The notes under the pieces are model-generated. The model had not been told where the DNA came from. It saw nothing but the letters and a program-made list of their open reading frames with translations, and made no database searches. Below are positions 7,922 to 15,828 of a DNA stretch of 64,000 nucleotides, in pieces. The stretch's first letter is position 1. The number at the start of each line of letters is the position of its first letter. The position numbers and the translations under genes were made by a program. This DNA comes from Thermococcus profundus (GTDB lineage Archaea; Methanobacteriota_B; Thermococci; Thermococcales; Thermococcaceae), in the NCBI RefSeq assembly GCF_002214585.1, contig NZ_CP014862.1, forward strand, positions 620,001 to 684,000, in the 5' to 3' direction.

Positions 7922-8349
7922 GCCTTCCCTTCCTCGATCTCCTTCTTGAAGTACGCGTACATCGCATCGTAGAGTGGAAACTCCTTCTCGAGGGTCTCGT
8001 AGTCGTCCTTGGATATCATTCTGTAACCCCGTGCGAGAATATCCAAGGCCACCGCCAGCGGCTGGGGATTCTCCACGTGGGTGTCGGCCTCCCTAACGAT
8101 CTCCGCTATCTTCAAAACGGCTGGATCGGTTATGTTGTACTTCTCTACGAATGCGTCGAAGGAGCATTTACCGTCGTGGTGGCCGAGCTCAACGCCCTTG
8201 AAGTCGAAGGGAATTCCCTCTGTTATGGTCGAGGGGTCGGTGTCGCGGGGCACGAAGATGAACTCCGCCTCGGGGTCGATAAAGCGCTTTATAAGCCACG
8301 GGCACGCCACGCGGTCCACGTGGACGTGCTCTCTCGTCACCCACTTCAT
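7918..8349 (-). CDS. ChrB C-terminal-domain protein (chromate resistance-like)
   Basis: This 143-residue protein matches the stand-alone ChrB_C domain, with WVTREHVHVDRVACPWLIKRFIDPEAEF at the start, the middle HHDGKCSFDAF and a helical end. In bacteria ChrB accompanies the ChrA chromate efflux pump and senses or reduces chromate; the short form is common in archaea without ChrA. No chrA-like gene is seen nearby, so a chromate role is only a family label. The histidines and cysteines suggest metal binding. Confidence 0.75.
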   Translation of the reverse strand: MKWVTREHVHVDRVACPWLIKRFIDPEAEFIFVPRDTDPSTITEGIPFDFKGVELGHHDGKCSFDAFVEKYNITDPAVLKIAEIVREADTHVENPQPLAVALDILARGYRMISKDDYETLEKEFPLYDAMYAYFKKEIEEGKA

Positions 8350-8431
8350 AACATCGCCTCAGATCGGGTTGGCGCTCATACTATTTACGGGTTTTGAGGG
8401 GAAAATTCAGAGAGAACCGGCCGATGAGAAG

Positions 8432-8890
8432 CTACCTCTCCAGCGTTACCTCCGCGTAGCTCCTTGGATCCTCCCATATCTTTACCTTTATCTTCCTCAC
8501 GTTGTCCCCCGCCTTCTCGGCTATCCTCTCCGCGAACCACTCGGCTATGTATTCAGCCGTCACATTGGGCTTGTCCAGAACAACGGCCTCGTCTTTGGGG
8601 AGCTCGAGCCTCTTCCCGTTCTTCTCGATAACGAGAACACCATCCTCTCTCTCGACGACCCACCCCTCACTCACGAGGATCCTGTGGTCGAGGAGCTTTA
8701 TGAGCTTGCTCAGGTGGTTGAAGTCGAATATCATACCGTTCTCGTTGAGTTCGCCCCATATCTCGACGTCGACGTTGTAGGTGTGGCCGTGTATGCGGAG
8801 GCACTTGCTCTCGTAGGGCAGAGCGAGGAAGTGGGAGCTGTCGAAGTCCTTGTGCCAGCCTATCTTTCTCTCACTGATTCTGAACCCCAT
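8432..8890 (-). CDS. queD: 6-carboxy-tetrahydropterin synthase family protein (QueD-like)
   Basis: The 152-residue enzyme has the PTPS/QueD zinc site: a histidine in DSSHFLALPYESK, then CLRIHGHTYNVDVEIWG, so the CxxxHGH signature is complete. A glutamate lies near the end (KIWEDPRSYAEV). QueD makes the carboxy-tetrahydropterin precursor of 7-deazaguanines, used in archaea for archaeosine in tRNA. The ATG at 8890 follows GGAGGTGAGAGC; the frame runs on upstream to 9025 but that part is not homologous. A TATA element (8923-8929) fits a short leader. Confidence 0.82.
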   Translation of the reverse strand: MGFRISERKIGWHKDFDSSHFLALPYESKCLRIHGHTYNVDVEIWGELNENGMIFDFNHLSKLIKLLDHRILVSEGWVVEREDGVLVIEKNGKRLELPKDEAVVLDKPNVTAEYIAEWFAERIAEKAGDNVRKIKVKIWEDPRSYAEVTLER

Positions 8891-8972
8891 GCTCTCACCT
8901 CCCAATAAATCCATCAAAGGCGTTATAACCCTTTTTGCCCAAACGGCATGGTCTCTCAAAGGGTCAAATTGT

Positions 8973-9038
8973 TTAAGAATATAGACTTTCACACCTCCTG
9001 TATCGAAGGTACGCGGGCAGATCAATCCTCTCCTCCAG
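8973..9038 (-). pseudogene. Displaced 3' end of the isopentenyl-diphosphate isomerase gene
   Basis: Read on the minus strand, this stretch encodes LEERIDLPAYLRYRRCESLYS and a stop. It closely parallels the last residues of the isomerase at 10349 ([16 protein letters not shown]). It has no body of the gene attached. The simplest reading is that this is the original gene end, cut off when the islet between 9039 and 10376 arrived and supplied a replacement end. The homology to the intact gene is strongest over 9016-9038. Confidence 0.75.
9016..9038. repeat. Left copy of the 23-bp direct repeat bounding the islet
   Basis: This copy matches 10377-10399 at 22 of 23 positions (GGCAGATCAATCCTCT, one mismatch, then CTCCAG). 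Both copies lie in the same orientation, inside isomerase coding sequence. Their spacing, 1361 bp, defines the likely inserted unit. It looks like an attachment-site duplication. Confidence 0.75.
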
Positions 9039-9166
9039 TCATTATCAATGGGGGGTTGTGTTGCTTATAGTTGCTTGGTCATGAGTTTAAAAAAGTGTGA
9101 ATTTGCAGTAGTTAAAAATTATTTAAACGATAAACTTTAATAGTAGAAGGCATTAAGAATCAATCA

Positions 9167-9439
9167 ATGACTAGTTATTCAAATGAGGACATAAAGAATA
9201 CACTGAAACAGTATTTTAACAGAGTATCAATCTTAACAACTCAAGTTCCAATACAGCTCAGAGAGGTGTTGCTCCCAGAATATATGCTTTATCAAGGATT
9301 TAAGAGCGTGGTTTATATTGATGATAGTGGTAAAGTTGGATTTGAGATCCTTCGAAAGCGAGCAAGTAGGGTTTCCATAAAAATCAAAAAAACCAAAAAA
9401 AACTGTGGAGGAAGAGATATTCGGGATTTCAGGCGTTAA
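9167..9439 (+). CDS. N-terminal frame of the Shedu-like protein (ends after an A8 tract)
   Basis: A 90-residue frame starts at the ATG at 9167. A TATA-like CTTTAATA at 9135-9142 lies about 27 bases upstream, so the message would be leaderless. The frame reads through 9395-9402, a run of eight A, and then ends in basic residues unlike the rest. If one A is skipped in that run, the protein continues as KKTKKTVEEEIFGIS straight into the large frame at 9405. I therefore treat it as the first 80 or so residues of one gene of about 390 codons. The break could be real, a sequencing error, or a slippage site. Confidence 0.6.
   Translation: MTSYSNEDIKNTLKQYFNRVSILTTQVPIQLREVLLPEYMLYQGFKSVVYIDDSGKVGFEILRKRASRVSIKIKKTKKNCGGRDIRDFRR
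9395..9402 (+). other. A8 homopolymer at the frame junction of the Shedu-like gene
   Basis: Eight consecutive A, preceded by a run of seven A at 9386-9392, lie exactly where the two frames meet. Losing one A joins them into one frame. Such tracts are known sites of transcriptional slippage and of length variation, and also of assembly errors. Confidence 0.7.
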
Positions 9440-10337
9440 TGGTGCATTTGTGGTAACCGGGAAGGATTCGGGATTTTGGAGGATTATATTCACCAATCAT
9501 GGCTTCATTGGGAGATATAAAAATCAACTCCCTGAAGATTCAACAATTTTTGTACTGGCTAATGATACGATCCCTGTAAAAGTAGAACACAACGGAGAAG
9601 CAAAGTTAGTGGATGTGGGAATATATTGGGTAGTCAGAAAACAACGGCATGTTAAGCACATTCCCTTTGCATGGATTTTTGGGAAGTCTTCTACTCTTAA
9701 AGAGATTAGCCCACTCTCTCACGCCGAGTCTGATTTCTACTTTATACTTTTCAATAGACTCTATGAGATAATCACAAATGGTTATCAGAGGATTATTGAT
9801 AAAATCGCAAAACTCAAGGCTCTTGAAATGTATATGGAACTCATAGCTAGGATAGAAGACGAAATCAGAAACACTATATATACAACTAAAGCTGATGAGC
9901 AAGTTTTTCAGGATATGCTCACACGATACAAATTTTTCTTATGGCCCGGTGCAATGATGATAGAGAGCCAACCGACACTTCAAGGAGAACTCCTAAGAAG
10001 ACCAGATTTTCGTATTCAAACAAAGGAAGGTAGAGAAATTTATGTCGAGATTGAACCTCCAAGATATAAGCCGTTTATTGGAACAAGGAAATCTACCCGC
10101 CTGAAAGGTGCCCTAAATCAAATTTCAGACTGGAGAAAGATAATAGGCAATAACAGCAATGTTTTATACATGATAATTATTGGGCTTTTTGAAGAGTTAA
10201 CTGAAGAAGAGAAAAGAGCGTTGAGCTCTTTTAATGAGTCACAAGATAATTTGGTCGTTGTAACTTGGGAATACATACTTGAAAATGTTGAGAAAATCAA
10301 AGAGGGGATTAATAAAGAACTTGCTGGAGATATGTAA
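9405..10337 (+). CDS. Shedu-like (DUF4263) PD-(D/E)xK nuclease, probable anti-phage protein
   Basis: The 310-residue frame has a C-terminal nuclease domain matching the Shedu/SduA family. It shows EQVFQDMLTRYKFFLW, the catalytic aspartate in RRPDFRI (codon 10005), the YVEIEPPRYKPF strand (E at 10047 and 10053) and the helix ALNQISDW. The second acidic/basic position is ExE rather than ExK, a variant I recall in part of this family. Shedu proteins act alone as anti-phage nucleases. The N-terminal half is an unrecognised sensor-like region. The first usable codon in this frame is GTG at 9405; a stop at 9378 shows that it needs the 9167 frame for its full N-terminus. Confidence 0.7.
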   Translation: MEEEIFGISGVNGAFVVTGKDSGFWRIIFTNHGFIGRYKNQLPEDSTIFVLANDTIPVKVEHNGEAKLVDVGIYWVVRKQRHVKHIPFAWIFGKSSTLKEISPLSHAESDFYFILFNRLYEIITNGYQRIIDKIAKLKALEMYMELIARIEDEIRNTIYTTKADEQVFQDMLTRYKFFLWPGAMMIESQPTLQGELLRRPDFRIQTKEGREIYVEIEPPRYKPFIGTRKSTRLKGALNQISDWRKIIGNNSNVLYMIIIGLFEELTEEEKRALSSFNESQDNLVVVTWEYILENVEKIKEGINKELAGDM

Positions 10338-10348
10338 AAATAAAAACG

Positions 10349-11473
10349 TCAAATACCTCTGCTCCGCATATATGCAGGCAGATCAATCCTCTGCTCCAGC
10401 CACTCCCTCGTGAACCCTGTGACCACGATCGGCACTCTCCTCAGCTCCTCGACGTTTCTGGCCCCGACGAGGAACATGGCATTGCGGATCTCCTCTATGT
10501 AGCGCCTGAGGATTTTTATGACCCCTTCAACGTCGCCCTTGACAGCCGGCTTGAGGAGAGGCAGGGCAACCCCTGCGAAGGTGGCTCCCATGGCGAGAGC
10601 CTTCGCCATCGCTATACCGTCCCTCATCCCGCCTGTGGCTATTATTGGAAGTTCTGTGGCGTACCTAACTTCGGCAACGCTGATGGCGGTCTTTATCCCC
10701 CAGTCCCAGAAGCGGAGGGCCAAATCCTTCCCCAGCTCGTCCTTTGCCCGATAATACTCAACGCCGCTCCAGCTCGTCCCGCCGAGGCCGCCAACGTCTA
10801 TCGCATCAATGCCGATGCTCTCCAGTTTTATCGCGACCTCCATGGAAACTCCCGCGCCTGTCTCCTTAGCTATTATCGGGTACGGGAACTCGGCCTTCAG
10901 CTCTGCCAGGGCGTTGAGAACACCCCTGTACTGGGTATCTCCCTCCGGCTGGACGCTCTCCTGGAGCGGGTTCATGTGAATTGCCAGAGCATCGGCCTGG
11001 ATGGTCTCAACGGCCTTGAGCGCCTCCTCGATGCCGTAGCGCTCGGGAATCGTCTCGGAGAACTGGGGAGCGCCGAGGTTCCCAACGAGAAATACATCCG
11101 GGGCGACGTCCCTAACGTAGTAGCTCTCCCAGGTTTCGGGCTTCCTTATCATGGCCCTCTGACTTCCAACGCCCATCGGTATGTTGAGCTCCTGAGCGGC
11201 CTTCGCTAGCGTCTTGTTTATCTTCCCAGCCAGCTGAGAACCCTTCGTTCCTCCGGTCATTCCCGCTATGAAAATCGGGTAGTCGAACTTCCTTCCAAGG
11301 AACTCGACGCTCAAATCTATCTCGTCCTTATCTATCTCGGGAAGGCTCATGTGGACGAAGTGCACATCTTCAAAACCGTTGCTCACGTGAGCCTGAACGT
11401 TCCGCTTTAGGCAGTGCTCTATGTGCTCGAACTTTCTGATGACCGTGAGTTCTTCCTTATCAAAGGCCTGCAT
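10349..11473 (-). CDS. fni: Isopentenyl-diphosphate delta-isomerase, type 2
   Basis: This FMN-dependent isomerase interconverts isopentenyl and dimethylallyl diphosphate for archaeal isoprenoid lipids. The 374-residue protein has the TIM-barrel motifs [23 protein letters not shown], the [16 protein letters not shown] loop, [11 protein letters not shown] and [20 protein letters not shown]. The ATG at 11473 follows GGTGGTGCGA; the GTG at 11482 is rejected. Its last 9-20 codons come from the far side of an inserted islet (9039-10376), and a second, displaced gene end is found at 8973-9038. The catalytic core is unaffected. Confidence 0.93.
   Translation of the reverse strand: MQAFDKEELTVIRKFEHIEHCLKRNVQAHVSNGFEDVHFVHMSLPEIDKDEIDLSVEFLGRKFDYPIFIAGMTGGTKGSQLAGKINKTLAKAAQELNIPMGVGSQRAMIRKPETWESYYVRDVAPDVFLVGNLGAPQFSETIPERYGIEEALKAVETIQADALAIHMNPLQESVQPEGDTQYRGVLNALAELKAEFPYPIIAKETGAGVSMEVAIKLESIGIDAIDVGGLGGTSWSGVEYYRAKDELGKDLALRFWDWGIKTAISVAEVRYATELPIIATGGMRDGIAMAKALAMGATFAGVALPLLKPAVKGDVEGVIKILRRYIEEIRNAMFLVGARNVEELRRVPIVVTGFTREWLEQRIDLPAYMRSRGI
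10377..10399. repeat. Right copy of the 23-bp direct repeat bounding the islet
   Basis: It lies within the isomerase coding sequence (the LEQRIDLP codons) and matches 9016-9038 with one mismatch. Together the two copies suggest the crossover point lies within these 23 bases. Confidence 0.75.
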
Positions 11474-11562
11474 TCGCACCACCGAAGGGGAAAGGGGGGT
11501 GGAAGTTAAGAGGTTTTTGGAGCACCGGCTGGCGGTTTGACCCTCGATAATCTCCGCAAACG

Positions 11563-11571
11563 TTTATATAT
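11563..11571 (+). promoter_or_regulatory. TATA box of the tungsten oxidoreductase operon
   Basis: TTTATATAT is a near-ideal archaeal TATA box. It lies 50-58 bases upstream of the chosen start, leaving a leader of about 25 bases that contains the AAAAGGAG ribosome binding site at 11607-11614. Confidence 0.7.
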
Positions 11572-11620
11572 TTCAAAAACAAAGTTGACTTATTACGTTC
11601 TTATTCAAAAGGAGATGCGT

Positions 11621-13579
11621 ATGATGTCAACCACCACTGGAACTGAAGAAAGCTATGCCCTGTTTATAGACCTCGACAGGGAAAAAGCCGTCAGGAAAAG
11701 ACTGGCGCCTTCTGAAGTTAAAGCCTACCTCGGCGGCAGGGGCTTCAACTCAAGGAAGCTCTTTGAGATGGTCAATGGAAAGATAGACCCTCTCGGCCCG
11801 GAGAACGTTCTCGCCCTCGGAAACGGCACCTTCGCCGGCACTGTCCTTCCAATGACCAGCAGGCTCCACGTGAGCACAATATCCCCTCTCTCGGGGATAC
11901 TCGGTGACGGGAACGCCGGCGGGGAGTTCGCGGCGATGATGCGGTATGCGGGCTACGACCAGATTGTCGTGCTCGGAAGGGCGGACAAACCGAAGTACGT
12001 CTGGATCGAAGATGAAACCGTCGAGTTCAGGGACGCGGAAGGACTGTGGGGGATGAAGACGGGGGAGCTGGTTGACGTCCTCCGTGATGAGCACGGGGAC
12101 GATGTAAGTGTGGCCGGTATAGGACCGGCTGGAGAGAACCTCGTCAGGTTCGCCACCACCATGGTGGACAAGTACCACGCGGGGGCGAGGGGAAGCGGGG
12201 CCGTCTGGGGTTCTAAGAACCTCAAGGCGATAGCCATCAGGGGGACGAAGGGCGTTGAACCCGCCGACCCGGAGACCTTCTACGGGCTTGCCAAGGAGGA
12301 TCTGGAGTACTTCAAGAGGAGCGAGTTCGTGAGGAAGATTTACTCCGTCATAGGTACCCACTATGGTCTTCTAAGCTGGCACCCGGGCTGGAGGTACTTC
12401 TCGAAATATCTCGGCCCTGACGAGCTTCCGAAGGGCCTTAGACCCGAGGATTTAGCAGCTTACGAAGTCGGCAGAACTCAGTGCTACTCCTGCCCCCTAG
12501 CCTGCAAGGACGTCTACTACCTTCCGAAAACTGGAGAATACGGCACGTCGAGCGAGTTCGAGTCCATCTACGCCCTCGGCTCGAACAACTGCATCACTGA
12601 CACCGAGGCCGTCCTCCAGATGGAGCACATGGCGGACGAGTACGGGATGGACGTGATAACCCTCGGCGACACGATAGCCCTCGCGAGGCTTTTGCACGAG
12701 AGGGGAATCCTGAGCGACGAAGTTCTCGACGGCGTTTCCCTCGAATGGGGAGACGCTGAGGGGCAGATCGAGCTGGTTAGGATGACAGCCTACAGGAAGG
12801 GCTTTGGGAATATGATCGCAGAGGGCTACCGCAACTTCGCGAAGCTCGTCGACAGGGAGGCTCTGGCATACAGCTACGACGTGAAGGGTCTCAACAGGGG
12901 CTGGTACGAGGTCGATTTCATGAACGGAATCTTCACCCTCGCCCACGCCACCTCGACTAGGGGAGCAGACCACCTCAGGGGCCGCTCCTGGGCCTACTGG
13001 GAGAACGATGTCAACATGGACCCGGAAGCGGTAAGGGGAATGCTTGAGGCAGGGCTTCCCGATTACCGCGTCGATCCCGTTGGGGCGGTCATAGCGGGGG
13101 AGAGGGCCTGCACCCTAGCGGATTCCCTCGGAAGGTGTAAGGGTTCGATAAACATGTGGTTCCAGGCAGTTCCGCTCGTTTGGAAGTACCCAATCTTCAG
13201 GGGGACTGCGATGCTCCTCACGGCCTTCACGGGAATGGAGTTCAGTGAGAAGGACGTTGTTGAGGCCCTTGACAGGATATACCTGACGGAGATGGCCATA
13301 AACGTGAAGCAGGGCATCAGGAAGAAGCACTACAACGTGAAGTTTCCGCCCGAGCTGGCGAAGACCGAGAAGTTCAGGAGGCAGGAAAAGCGGCACTGGG
13401 AGATGGTGGACGAGTACCTCGAGAGGAGGGGCTGCGACGTGGAGACGGCCCGTCCAAAGGGGGAAACGCTGGAGAGGCTCGGCATTGGCTACGTGGCGGA
13501 CGAGATAGAGGGAAAGGAGTTCCCTGAGTGGGACGGGCCAGCCCTCTGGCCGCTGGAGAGCTATCCTGGGGGTGAGTGA
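11621..13579 (+). CDS. Tungsten-dependent aldehyde:ferredoxin oxidoreductase family protein
   Basis: The 652-residue protein belongs to the tungsten-bis-pyranopterin AOR family, which oxidises aldehydes to acids with a [4Fe-4S] cluster next to the metal. The cluster ligands CYSCPLACKD fall at residues 288, 291 and 295, with the fourth in DSLGRCKG at 506. N-terminal pterin-binding glycines are in YLGGRGFNSRKL. It heads an operon with two four-cluster ferredoxins and an FAD oxidoreductase, so electrons probably pass to more than ferredoxin, perhaps NAD(P). The ATG at 11621 (or 11624) follows GGAG; the frame upstream to 11537 is rejected. The substrate is unknown. Confidence 0.9.
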   Translation: MMSTTTGTEESYALFIDLDREKAVRKRLAPSEVKAYLGGRGFNSRKLFEMVNGKIDPLGPENVLALGNGTFAGTVLPMTSRLHVSTISPLSGILGDGNAGGEFAAMMRYAGYDQIVVLGRADKPKYVWIEDETVEFRDAEGLWGMKTGELVDVLRDEHGDDVSVAGIGPAGENLVRFATTMVDKYHAGARGSGAVWGSKNLKAIAIRGTKGVEPADPETFYGLAKEDLEYFKRSEFVRKIYSVIGTHYGLLSWHPGWRYFSKYLGPDELPKGLRPEDLAAYEVGRTQCYSCPLACKDVYYLPKTGEYGTSSEFESIYALGSNNCITDTEAVLQMEHMADEYGMDVITLGDTIALARLLHERGILSDEVLDGVSLEWGDAEGQIELVRMTAYRKGFGNMIAEGYRNFAKLVDREALAYSYDVKGLNRGWYEVDFMNGIFTLAHATSTRGADHLRGRSWAYWENDVNMDPEAVRGMLEAGLPDYRVDPVGAVIAGERACTLADSLGRCKGSINMWFQAVPLVWKYPIFRGTAMLLTAFTGMEFSEKDVVEALDRIYLTEMAINVKQGIRKKHYNVKFPPELAKTEKFRRQEKRHWEMVDEYLERRGCDVETARPKGETLERLGIGYVADEIEGKEFPEWDGPALWPLESYPGGE

Positions 13580-14146
13580 ATGCAGATTCTGGGTATCATC
13601 TACGAGAACTGCACAGGTTGCCACCTGTGCGAGCTTGTATGCTCCTACACTCACGAGGGAGTCTTTAACCCGCTGCTCTCGAGGATAACCGTTCTGACGA
13701 AGCCAGAGGTTCAGGCCTCCGCCCCTGTCTACTGCCTCCAGTGCAGGGACGCCGCATGCGAGAGAGTCTGCCCGGTGGATGCAATCCACCTCGATGGAAA
13801 GGTCGGGGCTTATCTCATAGACTACTCCCGTTGCATAGGGTGTCGCGAGTGTGCCTATGCCTGCCCGTTTGGGGCCATAAGCTTCGACTTCGACGTCAAG
13901 CCGATAAAATGCGACCTATGCGGCGGCGATCCAGAGTGCGCCCAGGTCTGCCCCCGCGACGCGATAATTTATGGCCCGAAGGAGAAGGTCATGAGAGAGC
14001 TGAAGAAGGCCAAGGCCGCGGGGGTTTCCTACGGAATATACGGGCAACTATCAGGTGAACCTTCTCCTTATCGGACCAAAAAGGCCGAAGAGGCCACGGC
14101 ACTCCTCAGGGAGATATGGAAAAGGAACGAGGGGCTTGAGCTGTGA
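13580..14146 (+). CDS. Four-cluster ferredoxin-like electron transfer subunit (first of two)
   Basis: This protein of 188 residues has four cysteine sets of the DMSO-reductase/formate-hydrogenlyase beta-subunit type: CTGCHLCELVC, CLQCRDAACERVC, CIGCRECAYAC and CDLCGGDPECAQVC. Each can bind a [4Fe-4S] cluster. It directly follows the tungsten subunit (stop and start adjacent, GGTGAG before the ATG) and should take electrons from it. The tail from about 125 is charged and helical. It overlaps the next gene by four bases. Confidence 0.92.
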   Translation: MQILGIIYENCTGCHLCELVCSYTHEGVFNPLLSRITVLTKPEVQASAPVYCLQCRDAACERVCPVDAIHLDGKVGAYLIDYSRCIGCRECAYACPFGAISFDFDVKPIKCDLCGGDPECAQVCPRDAIIYGPKEKVMRELKKAKAAGVSYGIYGQLSGEPSPYRTKKAEEATALLREIWKRNEGLEL

Positions 14147-14595
14147 ACGGGAGAGAGTACCTCCTCCACGTCCTCTCTGAGAAATGCACGGGCTGCGGGG
14201 ACTGTGTGGAAGCCTGCCCGATGGATGAGCCGGCGATAAGGATACCGGAGGTCTCCGGCGGCTGGGACGTCGTCGTATGCAGGCACTGCAGTCCAGCCCC
14301 ATGCGTGGAGGCATGCGAGTTCGGGGCGCTCTGGGTGAAGGATGATGGAACGGTGTTCCTTGCCAGGGAGTTATGTACCTCCTGCAAGGCCTGCACCGCC
14401 GTCTGCCCTTTTGGGGCTGTTTTCCTTGGGACGACGGGAGAGATGGTCAAGTGCGACCTCTGTAAGGGAAAACCGAGGTGCGTGGAAGCCTGCAGGGAGG
14501 GGGCGCTCATTTACGATAGGTTCACTGAGAAAAAGGCCTTAATGGAGGAGAAGAAGCCGGTGAAGGAGCTTCTGGCCTTCAGGGGGCTGGTCTGA
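14143..14595 (+). CDS. Four-cluster ferredoxin-like electron transfer subunit (second of two)
   Basis: The 150-residue protein again has four [4Fe-4S] sets (CTGCGDCVEAC, CRHCSPAPCVEAC, CTSCKACTAVC, CDLCKGKPRCVEAC). It starts at GTG 14143, overlapping the previous stop as GTGA. Two such proteins in tandem give up to eight clusters between the tungsten and flavin subunits. That resembles the chain of multi-subunit AOR enzymes rather than the single-subunit ones. Confidence 0.9.
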   Translation: MNGREYLLHVLSEKCTGCGDCVEACPMDEPAIRIPEVSGGWDVVVCRHCSPAPCVEACEFGALWVKDDGTVFLARELCTSCKACTAVCPFGAVFLGTTGEMVKCDLCKGKPRCVEACREGALIYDRFTEKKALMEEKKPVKELLAFRGLV

Positions 14596-14596
14596 G

Positions 14597-15811
14597 GTGT
14601 CTCCAGGGGGAACGGTCATCATCGGGGGCGGCGTTGGAGGAATCTACACCGCTATGAACCTGATAAAGGAAGGGGTCGAGCCGGGGGAGATAACTCTCAT
14701 CGCTAGGGAGTGGCCGCCCTACACGAGGCATAGGCTCGCGGAGTTTCTGGCATTGAGCGCGCCCTTCGATAGCATAGCCCTGAGGCTCGCCGGGAGGCTT
14801 CAAACGATGGGCGTTAATGTCTTGGAAGGGGCGGAGGCTCTTTCGCTGAACCCAAAGGAGCGGAGAGTTACGGTGAGACTCAACGGCAGAACTCTTGAAG
14901 TAAGCTTCACCAACCTCGTCATCGCGACCGGAGGGAGGCCGGCCGTTCCCCCGATTCCGGGCGTGAACCTCAAAGGCGTCATCTCCTTCCACGGGGTTGA
15001 GGATGTTGAGTTCCTCGAATCTCTGCCTGCTCAGGAGGATGTCGTTGTCATCGGAGCCGGCCTCGTGGGGCTGACGGCGGCGGTTGCCATGAGGAGGCGC
15101 GGGCAGGGGGTAACCGTCGTGGAGGCCAGGGAGAGGGTTCTTCCCGGACTGATCGAGCCGGGGCTTTCGGAGTTCGTCGAGGAGTATCTGAGGCGGGAAG
15201 GGCTTGAAGTCCTGACTTCAACCCTCGTCAAGAGGATTGAGGGGAGAGAAAGAGTCAAAGCTGTAGAGCTGAGCGATGGGGGAACCCTAAATGCCGGGGC
15301 GGTCGTTCTGGCGACGGGTGTGAGACCGAACTCGGCTCTCCTGAGGGACGATGGTAGGACCATCGAGGTGGACGGGCGCGGCGAGACTGCTATACCAGGG
15401 GTTTACGCCCTCGGCGACTGTGCCTTGAGCAGAGACTTCGTAACCGGGAAGTTCACATACAGACCGTTGGGCTTCGTTGCGGCCCACTACGCGAGAGTAG
15501 TTGCCAGAGCCATAACGGGGAAGCCCGTGGAGGGTAGGGGAGTAATCCCCACTATCTACGAGAAGATAGGCCGGCTGGATGTCTACAAGATCGGACTCGG
15601 GAAGGGAGAAGCCGAAGGGCTTGGGCTTTCAACGGAAGTTGAAGTTTATGGGGGCAAAAAATGGGCAGAAGCGAATCTGTTTGACTTAGAGGGCCGTCTG
15701 GTCGGCTGGCAGCGGGTTCAGGTGGGACACTTCCACTCCACTGGCTCTGCGAACGCATACCTCGCGATAAGGGGGATCCTGAGAGACAAGCTTATTAACC
15801 CCCTCGTTTAA
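14597..15811 (+). CDS. FAD-dependent pyridine nucleotide-disulphide oxidoreductase family protein
   Basis: The 404-residue protein has two dinucleotide-binding motifs, TVIIGGGVGGIYTAM (FAD) and DVVVIGAGLVGLTAAVAM (NAD(P)H), and the late FAD motif GVYALGDCALS. No redox CxxxxC pair is seen, so it resembles the NADH oxidase or ferredoxin reductase subgroup. The GTG at 14597 starts one base after the previous stop, so it is operonic. The likely role is to link the tungsten-enzyme electron chain to NAD(P)H. Confidence 0.85.
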   Translation: MSPGGTVIIGGGVGGIYTAMNLIKEGVEPGEITLIAREWPPYTRHRLAEFLALSAPFDSIALRLAGRLQTMGVNVLEGAEALSLNPKERRVTVRLNGRTLEVSFTNLVIATGGRPAVPPIPGVNLKGVISFHGVEDVEFLESLPAQEDVVVIGAGLVGLTAAVAMRRRGQGVTVVEARERVLPGLIEPGLSEFVEEYLRREGLEVLTSTLVKRIEGRERVKAVELSDGGTLNAGAVVLATGVRPNSALLRDDGRTIEVDGRGETAIPGVYALGDCALSRDFVTGKFTYRPLGFVAAHYARVVARAITGKPVEGRGVIPTIYEKIGRLDVYKIGLGKGEAEGLGLSTEVEVYGGKKWAEANLFDLEGRLVGWQRVQVGHFHSTGSANAYLAIRGILRDKLINPLV

Positions 15812-15828
15812 GATCCAGGGGTGGTTCT

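Larger units (their letters stand above)
9039..10376. mobile_element. A+T-rich integrated islet at the 3' end of the isomerase gene
   Basis: About 1.34 kb of visibly A+T-rich DNA, with codon use unlike the G+C-rich genes on both sides, lies between two direct copies of a 23-bp isomerase sequence. The only coding content is the Shedu-like nuclease gene and its N-terminal frame. No integrase, transposase or terminal inverted repeat was found, so the mobilising enzyme must have acted in trans or been lost. Insertion into the 3' end of a conserved gene with restoration of that end is the behaviour of site-specific integrative elements. Confidence 0.65.

Noticed and set aside
8891-9025. N-terminal extension of the QueD-like protein
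   Set aside because: The extra 45 residues read through the promoter, the ribosome binding site and the displaced isomerase end in the wrong frame. The family start is at 8890.
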